From: Tissierella sp032104385 | GTDB taxonomy: Bacteria; Bacillota; Clostridia; Tissierellales; Tissierellaceae | Direction: 5' to 3' | Assembly (NCBI RefSeq): GCF_032104385.1 | Contig: NZ_DAMCHJ010000001.1 | Location: forward strand, 310,001-374,000 | Length of the DNA stretch: 64,000 nt | Shown: piece after piece, positions 1-8,763 of the stretch | How the letters are laid out: every line of letters begins with the position of its first letter | Numbering within the stretch: the stretch's first letter is position 1 | Program-made: the position numbers and the translations under genes | The notes under the pieces: model-generated | Databases searched by the model: none | The model's input: only the letters and a program-made list of their open reading frames with translations | Told to the model about the DNA's origin: nothing

Positions 1-656
1 TTTCAACAATCCTAGTTTAGGTTTTTATATCTTATTTATTAAATATTAAATAGTTTCAAAATGAATTCTATTCTTTATTATCCATCAACAGCTAACAAAA
101 GTAAAATCATACAATTCACAGCAAATATCAACAATAATAAGGACTCAATTCTGTTCATTTGTGAATATATTGCATATATTTTCCCTATTATTATAGCTAT
201 AAGAAAAATAATTAAAGAAAAACCTATTTTTTTATTTTTTTCATTAATATTTCACCCCTCTCATACTAATAGATAAGTTTCATTGCTTGTCTACTCCTAA
301 TAAAGGAAATGAACCCTTAAATCCTTTGCTACTTCATCCAATAATCATAGTTCCTTTAATCGTTTCACAATTGTTATTAAGTTTATTGCTAATAGTAATT
401 TATTTAGTGTATACAAACCCATAATTCCAATGACTTACTTGTTTGTGGAATAATATTATATATCTTCTTTATTTAAGATTTCTTACATTTTACATGTAAT
501 TCATAAATCCCATTCTGTATTATTTATATCCACAAATCTACTTCCATCTTATATATTAAATTCCTGAAATCATAATATCCTTATATTTGTAAAAATTATT
601 TTTATATTATAATTATATAACAGAGGCAAAAAAAGAACTCCAATGAGTTCTTAGTA
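1..656. other. AT-rich stretch without a supported gene
   Basis: Strongly AT-rich sequence. The only long reading frame (61-276, plus) has no ribosome binding site before its ATG, a low-complexity composition and no recognisable domain, so I do not call it. The right edge carries the terminator of the neighbouring minus-strand gene. I see nothing else I can support. Confidence 0.5.
625..652 (-). terminator. Rho-independent terminator of the coiled-coil gene
   Basis: The 8-bp stem AAGAACTC/GAGTTCTT has a 4-nt loop. On the minus strand a run of seven T follows it. It lies 5 bp past the stop codon of the gene at 657-1016. Confidence 0.8.
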
Positions 657-1016
657 TTATCTAGCTGCTTTTAACTTTGCTATGTCGTTCCAATTCTTTG
701 ATGTGACTATTTCCATCGTATAAAATTCCTCTGCTAATTTATCTATTTTATCATTAATTTCATATCTAAATTCAGTTAGTTCAGCTGTTTGCTCAATTAT
801 AGCTTTTATATCTCTCTTGATTTCTTCTTGGTCTCTTCTAATTTGTTCTTGATCTCTTCTAATTTCCTCTTGACCTTTTTCAAGATTCATCTGACCCTTT
901 TCAAGATTCATCTGCCTCTCTTTAAGATTCATCTGACCCTCTTCAAGACCACCTATCCTGTCTTCAATATTACCTAATTTCTCAAGTACTATCCTTTGAA
1001 ATTCCTCGTTAGTCAT
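657..1016 (-). CDS. small coiled-coil protein with heptad repeats
   Basis: A 119-residue protein with no signal peptide or membrane segment. From about residue 20 to 75 it is built of 7-residue units of the type GQMNLEK, then RRDQEEI. Charged positions alternate with hydrophobic ones, as expected for a long parallel coiled coil. The ends (MTNEEFQRIV..., and a C-terminal part with EINDKIDKLAEEF) are less repetitive. A strong AAGGAGGT ribosome binding site lies 7 bases before the ATG. The gene is monocistronic, with its own terminator. Similar short heptad-repeat proteins are common in clostridial genomes, but I know of no assigned function. Repeat number probably varies between strains because the repeat is also a 21-bp DNA repeat. 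Confidence 0.7.
   Translation of the reverse strand: MTNEEFQRIVLEKLGNIEDRIGGLEEGQMNLKERQMNLEKGQMNLEKGQEEIRRDQEQIRRDQEEIKRDIKAIIEQTAELTEFRYEINDKIDKLAEEFYTMEIVTSKNWNDIAKLKAAR
881..943 (-). repeat. three 21-bp tandem repeat units inside the coiled-coil gene
   Basis: Units at 881-901, 902-922 and 923-943 each begin (c/t)aagattcatctg and differ at a few positions. Diverged 21-bp units continue on the low-coordinate side (about 818-880). Each unit encodes one heptad. Confidence 0.75.
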
Positions 1017-1470
1017 TTTCTAAGACCTCCTTCATCTCATTTCAATTATAACTTAATAATAATTATATATTATTATAATTATTTATACAATGAATATCAT
1101 ATAATATAAAAGTTGTTTCATAAACTATTTATAAAATAATTGTATATGCCAAATAATTAAATAACTCTTCTACTGGAAAATATCTTAAGGGATTTCCAAA
1201 TTCAACATCTAAAAGCATATCTTTATATTTTATAATATGAATTGAAAGAAAGTTAATCTAATACTAAACTAGGTTATAGATATTATAATTTTACATCATG
1301 AATTTTGCAAACTAGAAAGATATAAAGAAGGTTTTCTCTTATATTAAAATATTAGTAGTTAATAAAAGATTTTAAAAAACTTATATGGGGAAATTTTTAC
1401 CTATTATACTTTAATTAAATTAAGAATAAAAGATAATCATTTCTTATATCCCTAGTTTATATATAGTCTT
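1017..1470. other. intergenic region carrying one copy of a dispersed repeat
   Basis: AT-rich, 454 bp. It contains the 66-bp repeat at 1206-1271. Read on the minus strand, the repeat opens a short frame beginning INFLSIHIIKYKDMLLD and ending at about 1140. The start of that frame resembles the one in the second copy. This looks like the fossil of a coding or mobile sequence. No intact gene is present. Confidence 0.5.
1206..1271. repeat. dispersed 66-bp repeat, copy 1
   Basis: By eye it matches 3776-3841 at 63 of 66 positions in direct orientation. The shared sequence starts catctaaaagcat and ends ctaatactaaacta. Flanks on both sides are unrelated. Confidence 0.85.
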
Positions 1471-1884
1471 CTAAGGATATTTTATTAATGTTAATGGAAT
1501 TTCGCTAGTTTCATCATTAAAGTTTATAACTACATATACATCTTTGTAGTTTCTTTCTAAATATTTATTTGAGTCAAAAGTAGACTTATATACACCAAAT
1601 TTTGAAAAATTCTTGTTTTTTATTATTCTTAACTTATCAGTATATATACTTTTATTCTTCACTAAAACATCAACATTTATTTCAGAAGGCAGTTCAAATT
1701 CATCTGTAGCTGGTGAAATTACTAATTCACAATTATACCTTGGATTTATGTTTAGAGATGCTTTCCAAAAATCATTATTTCCTCTTATGTCAACAATATC
1801 TGTTTTCACCCTTTTTGTATAAAGAATTGAACATATACTTATAAAGATAATAATTATTAAAATTTTAGAAATGTTCTTTTTCAC
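1471..1884 (-). CDS. hypothetical protein with N-terminal membrane anchor
   Basis: 137 residues starting at a GTG preceded by AAAGGAGG. Residues 1-23 are a Lys-rich start followed by a very hydrophobic isoleucine-rich helix. This is either an uncleaved signal anchor or a signal peptide; there is no lipobox cysteine. The remaining roughly 110 residues are predicted to lie outside the membrane and have a beta-rich look (ELVISPATDEFELPSEINVDV, VYVVINFNDETSEIPLTL), possibly an immunoglobulin-like fold. I do not recognise the family. It stands alone between AT-rich gaps in an accessory-looking region. Confidence 0.55.
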   Translation of the reverse strand: MKKNISKILIIIIFISICSILYTKRVKTDIVDIRGNNDFWKASLNINPRYNCELVISPATDEFELPSEINVDVLVKNKSIYTDKLRIIKNKNFSKFGVYKSTFDSNKYLERNYKDVYVVINFNDETSEIPLTLIKYP

Positions 1885-2217
1885 AAAATAATCCTCCTTT
1901 AACTTTTACATATCTAATTATGATACTATTATACAAACATATACAGTGAAATGTGTAACTATATATAATTATGGAATTAATTTAGTTATATATTGAAATA
2001 TTTATAATTACTTACTATTTAAATTATACTCTCAGCCTAGGCTAAACTATATGAAAAATATTCTTAAAATCGTTACTGCTAATAATACAAATATAATGAT
2101 ATATCTTTTTCATCTTATTAATCCTTCTACTTCAAAGAAATTACCAGAAAATATATTTATTTTATTTCATATTCCAGATTCATGAGTTTTAGATTTACAT
2201 AGCTGAAAAGAATATCC
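1885..2217. other. intergenic region, 333 bp
   Basis: AT-rich. It holds the promoter side of the hypothetical gene to its left and the 3' flank of the VanZ-like gene to its right. A 17-bp string (agctgaaaagaatatcc, 2201-2217) ends just inside the VanZ-like stop codon and also occurs inside that gene at 2359-2375. No gene or clear terminator is visible. Confidence 0.5.
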
Positions 2218-3627
2218 TTATTTCAATATGTCTACAACAATTTCAAATTTCTGTCCATCACCTTTACAATTAAAAATATATACTGGTCGGTAGAATCCCT
2301 TTGAATCCAATTTATAGTCCATATACACATCCAAAACCTTAATGGAATTAATCTCCTCAGCTGAAAAGAATATCCATGCATTTCCTTTCAGTATTTTCTC
2401 AGCTGCCTCTTTCTCACTTATAATAAGAACATCTTTTACCTTGGTATAAGTAATTATATTATTTTTGATTGTTTCGATTGTTCCATCATCATAACATATA
2501 CACTCCAGCTGTCCATCCGTTAATAAATCTCCATATATGTGCTTGTCTATTTTCCATGTATAGGTGTTGTCATTTTGTGAGCTAAATATTGCTCCTTCCG
2601 GAATTTTTATATTAAAATAACTTAATTCTTCTAGCAATATCTTTTCATCCATATTTATATATTCAGTTTCCTCATGCTTTAAAAAATTTGTATAATCATA
2701 GCTTCCATCTAAAAATTTTATCATCAATACATAGTTATTATTGTTAGTCTTTAACCAATAATAAACTAAATTAGTATATAAATCTTCTTCTAACTCTATA
2801 CCCTCAGTGTTTATATTTTTAAAAAAACTTTCAGCAAAGATTTTTGTTTTATTACTATTAAAATCAGGAGCTTTGTATATAGGAATCATGTATTCCCCAC
2901 TGTCTAATCCAGTTTCAAACTTAATATCTACATTTTTAGTATTCATTTTTATGTACCCTGGTAATTTTAAAATGCCAAACTCCTTAGTATTGTAATATAT
3001 AACCATTCCTGCAAATATAATTGTCATAATGAAAAGCGGAAGTGTATATTTTAATGCTTTTGAAAATCGGTTTTTTTGTCCCTTTCTTATATTCAAAACT
3101 GACATTATAGTACAATACCCTATCAATATTCCAATACTGTTATTAAAAATGTCATCTACATCAAAAACTCCCGAATTTGTTTTTAATTGTGTAAATTCAA
3201 TTGCTAATATAAATATTATACCTGCTGCCATTGTCCATTTTACTTTATAAAACTTATTATGTAGAAGTGGCAACAGTATCCCTAATGGTACAGTCATTAA
3301 TATATTTAATATTATATGCTGCAGACTTGATTTATTGAAAGTATCACAGATCTGTCTATAGGAACTAAACAAATTAAAATTAGCATGTTTATCAACGTAT
3401 ATTCCTCTATTTAAAAGAGTAACATCAAAAATTAGAATTATATAAGAAAAGGTAATAAAAATTACAAGCATTTGTTTTTTCAATAGATTTTTCTCTTCTA
3501 TTAATATTCTAGTTCTCTTAGATTTTCTATAAAATATATAACAAGCTATAGCTACTAATACAATAGCTACTCCATCTACTTTTAAATTTAATTTTGTAAT
3601 CAATCTAATTATTTCATGAATTATCAT
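2218..3627 (-). CDS. VanZ-like membrane protein with large C-terminal domain
   Basis: 469 residues. Residues about 15-200 hold five or six membrane helices with the VanZ signature: a conserved NILMTVPLG segment, then EFTQ, then FDVDDIFNNSIGILIGY. VanZ-family proteins are membrane proteins linked to teicoplanin or lipoglycopeptide resistance in the founding case; most members have no known role. After a final helix near residue 200 there is a soluble, probably extracytoplasmic, region of about 260 residues that is not part of the core family. It ends in a beta-rich segment with AAEKILKGNAW. The start codon is preceded by GGAGG at good spacing. The terminator at 3703-3737 separates it from the upstream genes, so it is probably a single-gene unit. 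Resistance function should not be assumed. Confidence 0.8.
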   Translation of the reverse strand: MIIHEIIRLITKLNLKVDGVAIVLVAIACYIFYRKSKRTRILIEEKNLLKKQMLVIFITFSYIILIFDVTLLNRGIYVDKHANFNLFSSYRQICDTFNKSSLQHIILNILMTVPLGILLPLLHNKFYKVKWTMAAGIIFILAIEFTQLKTNSGVFDVDDIFNNSIGILIGYCTIMSVLNIRKGQKNRFSKALKYTLPLFIMTIIFAGMVIYYNTKEFGILKLPGYIKMNTKNVDIKFETGLDSGEYMIPIYKAPDFNSNKTKIFAESFFKNINTEGIELEEDLYTNLVYYWLKTNNNNYVLMIKFLDGSYDYTNFLKHEETEYINMDEKILLEELSYFNIKIPEGAIFSSQNDNTYTWKIDKHIYGDLLTDGQLECICYDDGTIETIKNNIITYTKVKDVLIISEKEAAEKILKGNAWIFFSAEEINSIKVLDVYMDYKLDSKGFYRPVYIFNCKGDGQKFEIVVDILK

Positions 3628-3702
3628 ACTTCAATCCTCCAGTGAAATTGATGATTTCTACATTATATAAAAAAATAATATATTAAAAATTTAAACAACG
3701 AA

Positions 3703-3737
3703 AAGCAATAGGTTACCTATAATGGTAACCATTGCTT
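3703..3737 (-). terminator. Rho-independent terminator
   Basis: The arms AAGCAAT-(A)-GGTTACC and GGTAACCATTGCTT form a 14-bp stem with one bulged base and a 6-nt loop. On the minus strand a T-rich tract follows (ttttcgttgttt). It would end transcription from the genes at 3889-4630. Confidence 0.75.
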
Positions 3738-3775
3738 CCTTTGAAATTAATTTATTGGCTTATTGCCCATATAAT

Positions 3776-3841
3776 CATCTAAAAGCATGTCTTTATATTT
3801 TATAATATACATTGAAAGAAAGTTAATCTAATACTAAACTA
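3776..3841. repeat. dispersed 66-bp repeat, copy 2
   Basis: Direct repeat of 1206-1271 with three mismatches. On the minus strand it also encodes an INFLSMYIIKYKDMLLD-like start, here followed by a short tail (DYMGNKPIN) and a stop. Confidence 0.85.
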
Positions 3842-3888
3842 TAAATAACTAAAACCAGACCACACAATAGATTTTTCTAAATCTTACT

Positions 3889-4194
3889 TTATTTAATAAG
3901 CCTACCTAATTCACTGAAGAACATATCCCCAAATGAAATATATCTATGCTTGTCCATTAAAACTACATACTTTCCATCTAATGTTTGCCATTCATCATAA
4001 TCTAGGTCTTCTTTTCTTTTTTTATTAATCAATTTAACTTTTCTTTGAGTTCTTGGTGTCATTACCTTAATTGTTCTGATAACTTTATCATCTTTAACAA
4101 ATTCCATTGTATATAACCGTTTCATATTTAAAATTGACATGTGTAAGTCTTTCTCTCTTACAATCTTTACTACAATTATTTCATTTTCATCCAC
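3889..4194 (-). CDS. hypothetical protein, possibly a gene fragment
   Basis: 101 residues from a GTG start with no convincing ribosome binding site. The frame is open for 11 codons upstream of the GTG before a stop. The protein is basic in the middle (RTQRKVKLINKKRK) and soluble. I recognise no domain. It lies 40 bp after the gene carrying an in-frame stop. Together with the weak start this suggests either a distal part of the same decayed gene or a small co-transcribed gene. Confidence 0.4.
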   Translation of the reverse strand: MDENEIIVVKIVREKDLHMSILNMKRLYTMEFVKDDKVIRTIKVMTPRTQRKVKLINKKRKEDLDYDEWQTLDGKYVVLMDKHRYISFGDMFFSELGRLIK

Positions 4195-4234
4195 TTTAAG
4201 AGTAGCATCTTTGAAAATATTTTAGGTTCTAGTT

Positions 4235-4630
4235 TTATATAAAACTTTCCAATGCCCTATCTAAGAAATAGTCATTGCTCTTGTCATAATCAGCAGATTT
4301 TACATATGATCTAGCCTTATACTTTCCTTCTTCTGGACCTAGTAAAACAGACCATTTTCCAGTAATACCTGCATTAAAATATGTTCCGTTATTAATTCTT
4401 ACATATTTCGTTTGCGAATTCTCAACTAAACATGTTGCCGCTTCACCAGCTTTCTTTGCTACGTAATGTCCCCCAGCATCTTTAATAAGTACTAATATAT
4501 CTACAAAATCCAAGAGACTGAAATCACCACCTGTACCAAGTAGAGATATTATTACTGCACCTACTTAATACAATTTAGTTATTAAATAAAAAACATTTTC
4601 AAATGCAATCTTTTTTCCTACTCCGCCCAT
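4235..4630 (-). pseudogene. hypothetical gene interrupted by an in-frame TAA
   Basis: An ATG at 4628-4630, preceded by a GGGGGATT ribosome binding site, opens a frame that reads MGGVGKKIAFENVFYLITKLY. It meets TAA at 4565-4567 (codon 22). Exactly the same frame stays open beyond the TAA for 109 codons to 4235: a hydrophobic stretch VGAVIISLLGTGG, then a soluble part with AKKAGEAATCLVENSQTKY and a C-terminal charged tail. The intact product would be about 131 residues with one membrane-associated helix near residue 25. Alternatively the downstream part could start at a TTG (4511-4513), but no ribosome binding site supports this. I recognise no family. Confidence 0.6.
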
Positions 4631-4930
4631 TTTCTTAATCCCCCTGATTAAAACCTTTTTACCTCTATCCCTCATCTCTAGTTTTAATATTAATACTTAA
4701 TTCAACTACCATCAAAAAAACTTCTACGACAAAAAGCAATTAATTTTATCTACTAATTCCATTGCTGTTAATACATAACATATTATTACTAAAGTCAAGC
4801 TAATAAACCATATATCCTTTTTATAATGCCTGTCTCATACCATTTCCCTTATACTAATTATAACAAGTATAACTTAAAATAGTTTAAATTTGGACTAAGT
4901 GGTCATTTTTTGGATTAAACGGATACTTAT
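4631..4930. other. intergenic region, about 300 bp
   Basis: AT-rich sequence between the decayed gene and the V-ATPase operon terminator. I see no gene, RNA or strong promoter that I can defend. Confidence 0.4.
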
Positions 4931-4967
4931 AAAACAAAATACCAGAAGAACTTTCCATCCTTCTGGT
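4931..4967 (-). terminator. terminator of the V-ATPase operon
   Basis: The 8-bp stem ACCAGAAG/CTTCTGGT (4941-4948 and 4960-4967) has an 11-nt loop. On the minus strand the T-rich run attttgtttt follows. It lies 15 bp beyond the last gene of the operon. Confidence 0.85.
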
Positions 4968-4981
4968 ATCTTTATTTTGTC

Positions 4982-5593
4982 TTATTTCCCCTTAACTTTT
5001 TTAAGTCTAAAGAAATCTTCTCTTTCCTTTTCTTCTAATACTTCCTCAATATACTTAATAGTTGAAGTGTATTTAGGGATTTGAATTTTTTCTAGGGCAT
5101 TAGCCCTTTTTTGTGTCTTTTTTATTTCCATTGCTAGTTTATATACTGAATTTTCTAACTCTGCTAATTCATAGATAAGTTTTTTTATATCATTAAACTG
5201 TAATACAGCCTTATCAAAGGCTGGATTTGTTCTAAAAAATCCATATTCTGTGGTAAATGTAGTATCTTCCCCTTTTATAACTGGAACTTCTACACCCATG
5301 ACTGATTTAAATAATATATGAAAATCCTTTTCCTTCTCAATAGATATGGCTATTTCCTCCACTGCTTCAGTACCCACAGTTATATTAGCTAGTTTTAAAG
5401 CTTCATAAGCTTCTTTAAATTCTATATCTATTCTTTCCTGTAAATCCCTAGCTTTATCTATTAAAGACATCATTTCTCTTATGAGAACTGTTCTCTTTCT
5501 ATCTAATAATTCATATCCTTTCTTTGCAAACTGAAGGGAATTTTTAGATTTTATTAAATTTGCCTTTGTAGGTGTCAATTTATATACTGCCAT
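4982..5593 (-). CDS. ntpD: V-type ATPase subunit D (central stalk)
   Basis: 203 residues, the usual length for bacterial V/A-ATPase subunit D. This is the long antiparallel coiled-coil rotor shaft that turns inside the A3B3 head. The N-terminus (TPTKANLIKSKNSLQFAKKGYELLDRKR) and the C-terminal basic helix (KRANALEKIQIPKYTSTIKYIEEVLEEKERE) are characteristic of the family. It is the last gene of the nine-gene operon. The stop of ntpB directly abuts its start (5593/5594), so the two are translationally coupled. Confidence 0.95.
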   Translation of the reverse strand: MAVYKLTPTKANLIKSKNSLQFAKKGYELLDRKRTVLIREMMSLIDKARDLQERIDIEFKEAYEALKLANITVGTEAVEEIAISIEKEKDFHILFKSVMGVEVPVIKGEDTTFTTEYGFFRTNPAFDKAVLQFNDIKKLIYELAELENSVYKLAMEIKKTQKRANALEKIQIPKYTSTIKYIEEVLEEKEREDFFRLKKVKGK

Positions 5594-6979
5594 CTAATCA
5601 CCTAATTTCATATACTTTTCCATTAAGTCTGGTTTCAATCTATCTAATTCTTCCTGTGATAATAAAGAAAGAATTTTCCAAGATAAATCTAATGTATTGT
5701 CTATATCTCTATTTTCATTATAACTTTGAGTAACAAAATTTGCCTCAAAGGCGTCTCCAAATTTCATATATCTTTTATCTCTATCGGACAAATCATCTTC
5801 CCCAACTATTTGTGCCAATGCCCTTATATCTTGAACCTTTGAATATGCAGAAAATAATTGGTTAGATATATCTGGATGATCTTCCCTTGTATATCCTTCT
5901 CCTATACCATCTTTCATAAGCCTTGACAAGGAAGGAAGTACATTTATAGGTGGATAAATGTTCTTTTGATGTAATTCCCTTGATAATACAATCTGCCCCT
6001 CTGTTATATAACCAGTTAAATCTGGTATAGGATGAGTTATATCATCATTGGGCATTGTTAAAATAGGTATTAATGTTACAGAACCTTCCCTGTCCTTTAA
6101 CATACCAGCTCTTTCATAAAGGGATGCTAAGTCTGAGTAAAGGTATCCTGGATAACCCCTTCTACTAGGTACTTCTTCTCTTAAAGAAGAGACCTCCCTC
6201 AATGCTTCACCATAGCTAGTTATATCTGTCATTATAACTAAAACGTGCTGATTTTCTTCAAAGGCAAGATACTCAGCTGCTGTTAGTGCTGCTCTTGGGG
6301 CTATTATTCTTTCCATTATTGGATCGTCTGCATAATTAATATACATGACTACTTTATTTTGAACTCCTGCCTTCTTAAAAGCTTCTTTAAAGAAAAATGC
6401 TTCATCATGTTTTACACCTATGGCTGCAAATACTATGGAAAAATTATTTCTTTCTTCTCCCTTTACTTTAATCTTTGCTTGTCTGACTATTTGAGCAGCC
6501 AATTCATTATGAGGAAGCCCTGAACCTGAAAATATAGGTAACTTTTGCCCCCTAATTAATGTAATAAGTCCATCTATAGAAGATATTCCTGTTTGAATAT
6601 AGTCCCTTGGATATTCTCTAGATACTGGATTTATAGGTCTACCATTTACATTATAAAAATTATCTGAGTATATATCTCCACCCTTATCTATAGGCATACC
6701 TATACCATTGAACGTTCTTCCTAATATATCCCTAGATAAAGGGATTTCAAATGGTCTTCCTTCAAAGCTTACCTTAGTATTCTCTACAGAATGTCCCAAG
6801 GTAGAACCAAAGACCTGTACTACTACTTTATCTCCATCTATTTTAATAACTCTTCCTAGTTTCTTTTCACCGAGATTATTTTCTACTTGAACTATTTCTC
6901 CGTATCCAACTGCATGAACCTTTGATAGCTCAATCAATGCCCCTTCTACTTTATCTAATACTAAATATTCTTTTTTCAT
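5594..6979 (-). CDS. ntpB: V-type ATPase subunit B (non-catalytic nucleotide-binding)
   Basis: 461 residues. Subunit B of the peripheral V1 head alternates with the catalytic A subunits. The family's degenerate P-loop is visible as FSGSGLPHNELAAQI near residue 155. The segments MTDITSYGEALREVS and the PSRRGYPGYLYSDLA region are the conserved core. The N-terminus starts with a beta-barrel (LVLDKVEGALIEL). It sits 11 bp after ntpA and abuts ntpD. No missing residues are noted. Confidence 0.96.
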   Translation of the reverse strand: MKKEYLVLDKVEGALIELSKVHAVGYGEIVQVENNLGEKKLGRVIKIDGDKVVVQVFGSTLGHSVENTKVSFEGRPFEIPLSRDILGRTFNGIGMPIDKGGDIYSDNFYNVNGRPINPVSREYPRDYIQTGISSIDGLITLIRGQKLPIFSGSGLPHNELAAQIVRQAKIKVKGEERNNFSIVFAAIGVKHDEAFFFKEAFKKAGVQNKVVMYINYADDPIMERIIAPRAALTAAEYLAFEENQHVLVIMTDITSYGEALREVSSLREEVPSRRGYPGYLYSDLASLYERAGMLKDREGSVTLIPILTMPNDDITHPIPDLTGYITEGQIVLSRELHQKNIYPPINVLPSLSRLMKDGIGEGYTREDHPDISNQLFSAYSKVQDIRALAQIVGEDDLSDRDKRYMKFGDAFEANFVTQSYNENRDIDNTLDLSWKILSLLSQEELDRLKPDLMEKYMKLGD

Positions 6980-6990
6980 AGCTTCACCTA

Positions 6991-8763
6991 CTATTTAGAA
7001 TAATCTAATTCTAATTTATTGTAAAAATCATTTATCATATTGTTTAACTCCTCTATTTTACTAATATTATCATTAGGTATAGAGTATTTCATCTTTATAA
7101 TCTCACCATAGACTTCTCCATTTCTAACTTGAGAAATAGGGATACCCTTTTTTATAGCTTGTAGACCTCTTTCATATAATAAGTCTATAGTCTTTAACAT
7201 CTCTAATTGTTTCTTCAATGGTACATAGGTATCTTCCTTATGAAAAGCGTTTTGTTGCAAGAACCCTATTTTAATTACCCTTGCAATCTCTAAGATTAAT
7301 CTTTGGTCATCTGGTAGAACATCTTCTCCAACTAGAAGAACTATTTCAAGAAGTCTGCTTTCCTCGAATAAAAGCTTTAACATCTTTCCACGAAGACTTT
7401 CTACTTCTTCATTTAATTCCATTTCATAGAAGTTTCTCAACATTTCAGTATATCCACTATAACTATTTAGCCAATTAATAGCTGGATAATGTCTTGAATA
7501 AGCTAATTCCCTATCTAATCCCAAGAATACATTGACAAACCTCTTAGTATTTTCTGTAACTGGTTCAGAAAAGTCTCCCCCTGCTGGAGAAACTGCTCCT
7601 ATAATAGTTACAGAACCTTCACTTCCAGATAAAGCCTTTACATATCCTGCCCTTTCATAGAACTGAGCAAGTCTTGAAGGAAGATATGCTGGATATCCTT
7701 CTTCTGCAGGCATTTCTTCTAATCTTCCCGATATCTCCCTTAAAGCCTCTGCCCAACGGGAAGTAGAGTCTGCCATTATAGCTACATGATAACCCATATC
7801 TCTAAAATACTCTGCCATGGTAATTCCTGTATATATACTAGCCTCCCTTGCGGCTACTGGCATATTAGATGTATTAGCTATAAGAACAGTTCTTTCCATT
7901 ATAGGTTTGCCAGTTTTCGGGTCTATAAGCTCTGGGAAATCCTCTAGTACTTCTGTCATTTCATTTCCTCTTTCACCACAGCCAATATAGACAATAATAT
8001 CTGCATCTGACCATTTTGCTAGTTGGTGTTGAGTCATAGTCTTTCCTGTACCAAAGCCACCAGGGATTGCAGCTGTTCCACCCTTCGCTATAGGAAAAAA
8101 TATATCTAATACCCTTTGTCCTGTGACTAAAAGTTTATCTATGGGTAATCTCTCCTTAACAGGTCTTGGAATTCTAACGGGCCACTCTTGATACATTTTA
8201 AGGAATTGTTTATTTCCAAAACTATCTTCTAATTCAACTAATTCTTCTTCAATATTATATTCTCCATCTTTAACTACCTTAACAACCTTACCTTCCAATC
8301 CCATAGGAACTAGAAGTCTATGAGTAATTAAAGAAGTTTCCTGTACAGTTCCAAATGTTTGACCTTCTTTTAAATAATCTCCAACCTTTACATTTAATTT
8401 TACTTCCCATAGTTTTTTCTCATCTATAGATATAAGACCTATCCCCTCAGGTATAAAGCTGCCAAAATCATCTCTTATTTTCTTTAGTGGTCTTTGGATT
8501 CCATCAAACATATTACCAAGCATACCTGGTCCTAATTTTAAAGAAAGCGGTTTACCTGTTGATACTATAAGCTCTCCTCTCTTTAATCCCTCTGTTTCCT
8601 CATATACTTGTACTGTACCATAATCACCATCTATGGATATAATTTCACCGATTAACTTCTTATGTCCTACTAATACCATTTCCCTCATCTTAAATCCAGT
8701 CATATTTTCACCAAGTATTACTGGACCATTTATCATAGCTATTTTCCCCATTAAATTATCCAT
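6991..8763 (-). CDS. ntpA: V-type ATPase subunit A (catalytic)
   Basis: 590 residues. This is the catalytic ATPase/synthase subunit of the V1 head. The Walker A loop reads GGFGTGKT near residue 235, with ERGNEMTEVL (containing the catalytic glutamate) following, and DSTSRWAEALREIS. The extra 'non-homologous' domain typical of V/A-type A subunits is present between about residues 110 and 200 and distinguishes it from F-type beta. It overlaps the end of ntpE by 8 bp, implying coupled translation. Confidence 0.97.
   Translation of the reverse strand: MDNLMGKIAMINGPVILGENMTGFKMREMVLVGHKKLIGEIISIDGDYGTVQVYEETEGLKRGELIVSTGKPLSLKLGPGMLGNMFDGIQRPLKKIRDDFGSFIPEGIGLISIDEKKLWEVKLNVKVGDYLKEGQTFGTVQETSLITHRLLVPMGLEGKVVKVVKDGEYNIEEELVELEDSFGNKQFLKMYQEWPVRIPRPVKERLPIDKLLVTGQRVLDIFFPIAKGGTAAIPGGFGTGKTMTQHQLAKWSDADIIVYIGCGERGNEMTEVLEDFPELIDPKTGKPIMERTVLIANTSNMPVAAREASIYTGITMAEYFRDMGYHVAIMADSTSRWAEALREISGRLEEMPAEEGYPAYLPSRLAQFYERAGYVKALSGSEGSVTIIGAVSPAGGDFSEPVTENTKRFVNVFLGLDRELAYSRHYPAINWLNSYSGYTEMLRNFYEMELNEEVESLRGKMLKLLFEESRLLEIVLLVGEDVLPDDQRLILEIARVIKIGFLQQNAFHKEDTYVPLKKQLEMLKTIDLLYERGLQAIKKGIPISQVRNGEVYGEIIKMKYSIPNDNISKIEELNNMINDFYNKLELDYSK

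Noticed and set aside
61..276. 71-codon plus-strand reading frame
   Set aside because: No ribosome binding site, low-complexity composition and no recognisable domain; probably chance in AT-rich DNA.
818..943. Regular 21-bp repeats as a CRISPR-like array
   Set aside because: Units are directly adjacent with no spacers and encode heptads of a protein.
2218..3627. Calling a glycopeptide resistance locus from the VanZ-like gene
   Set aside because: No vanHAX or regulator nearby, and VanZ-like proteins are widespread without resistance function.
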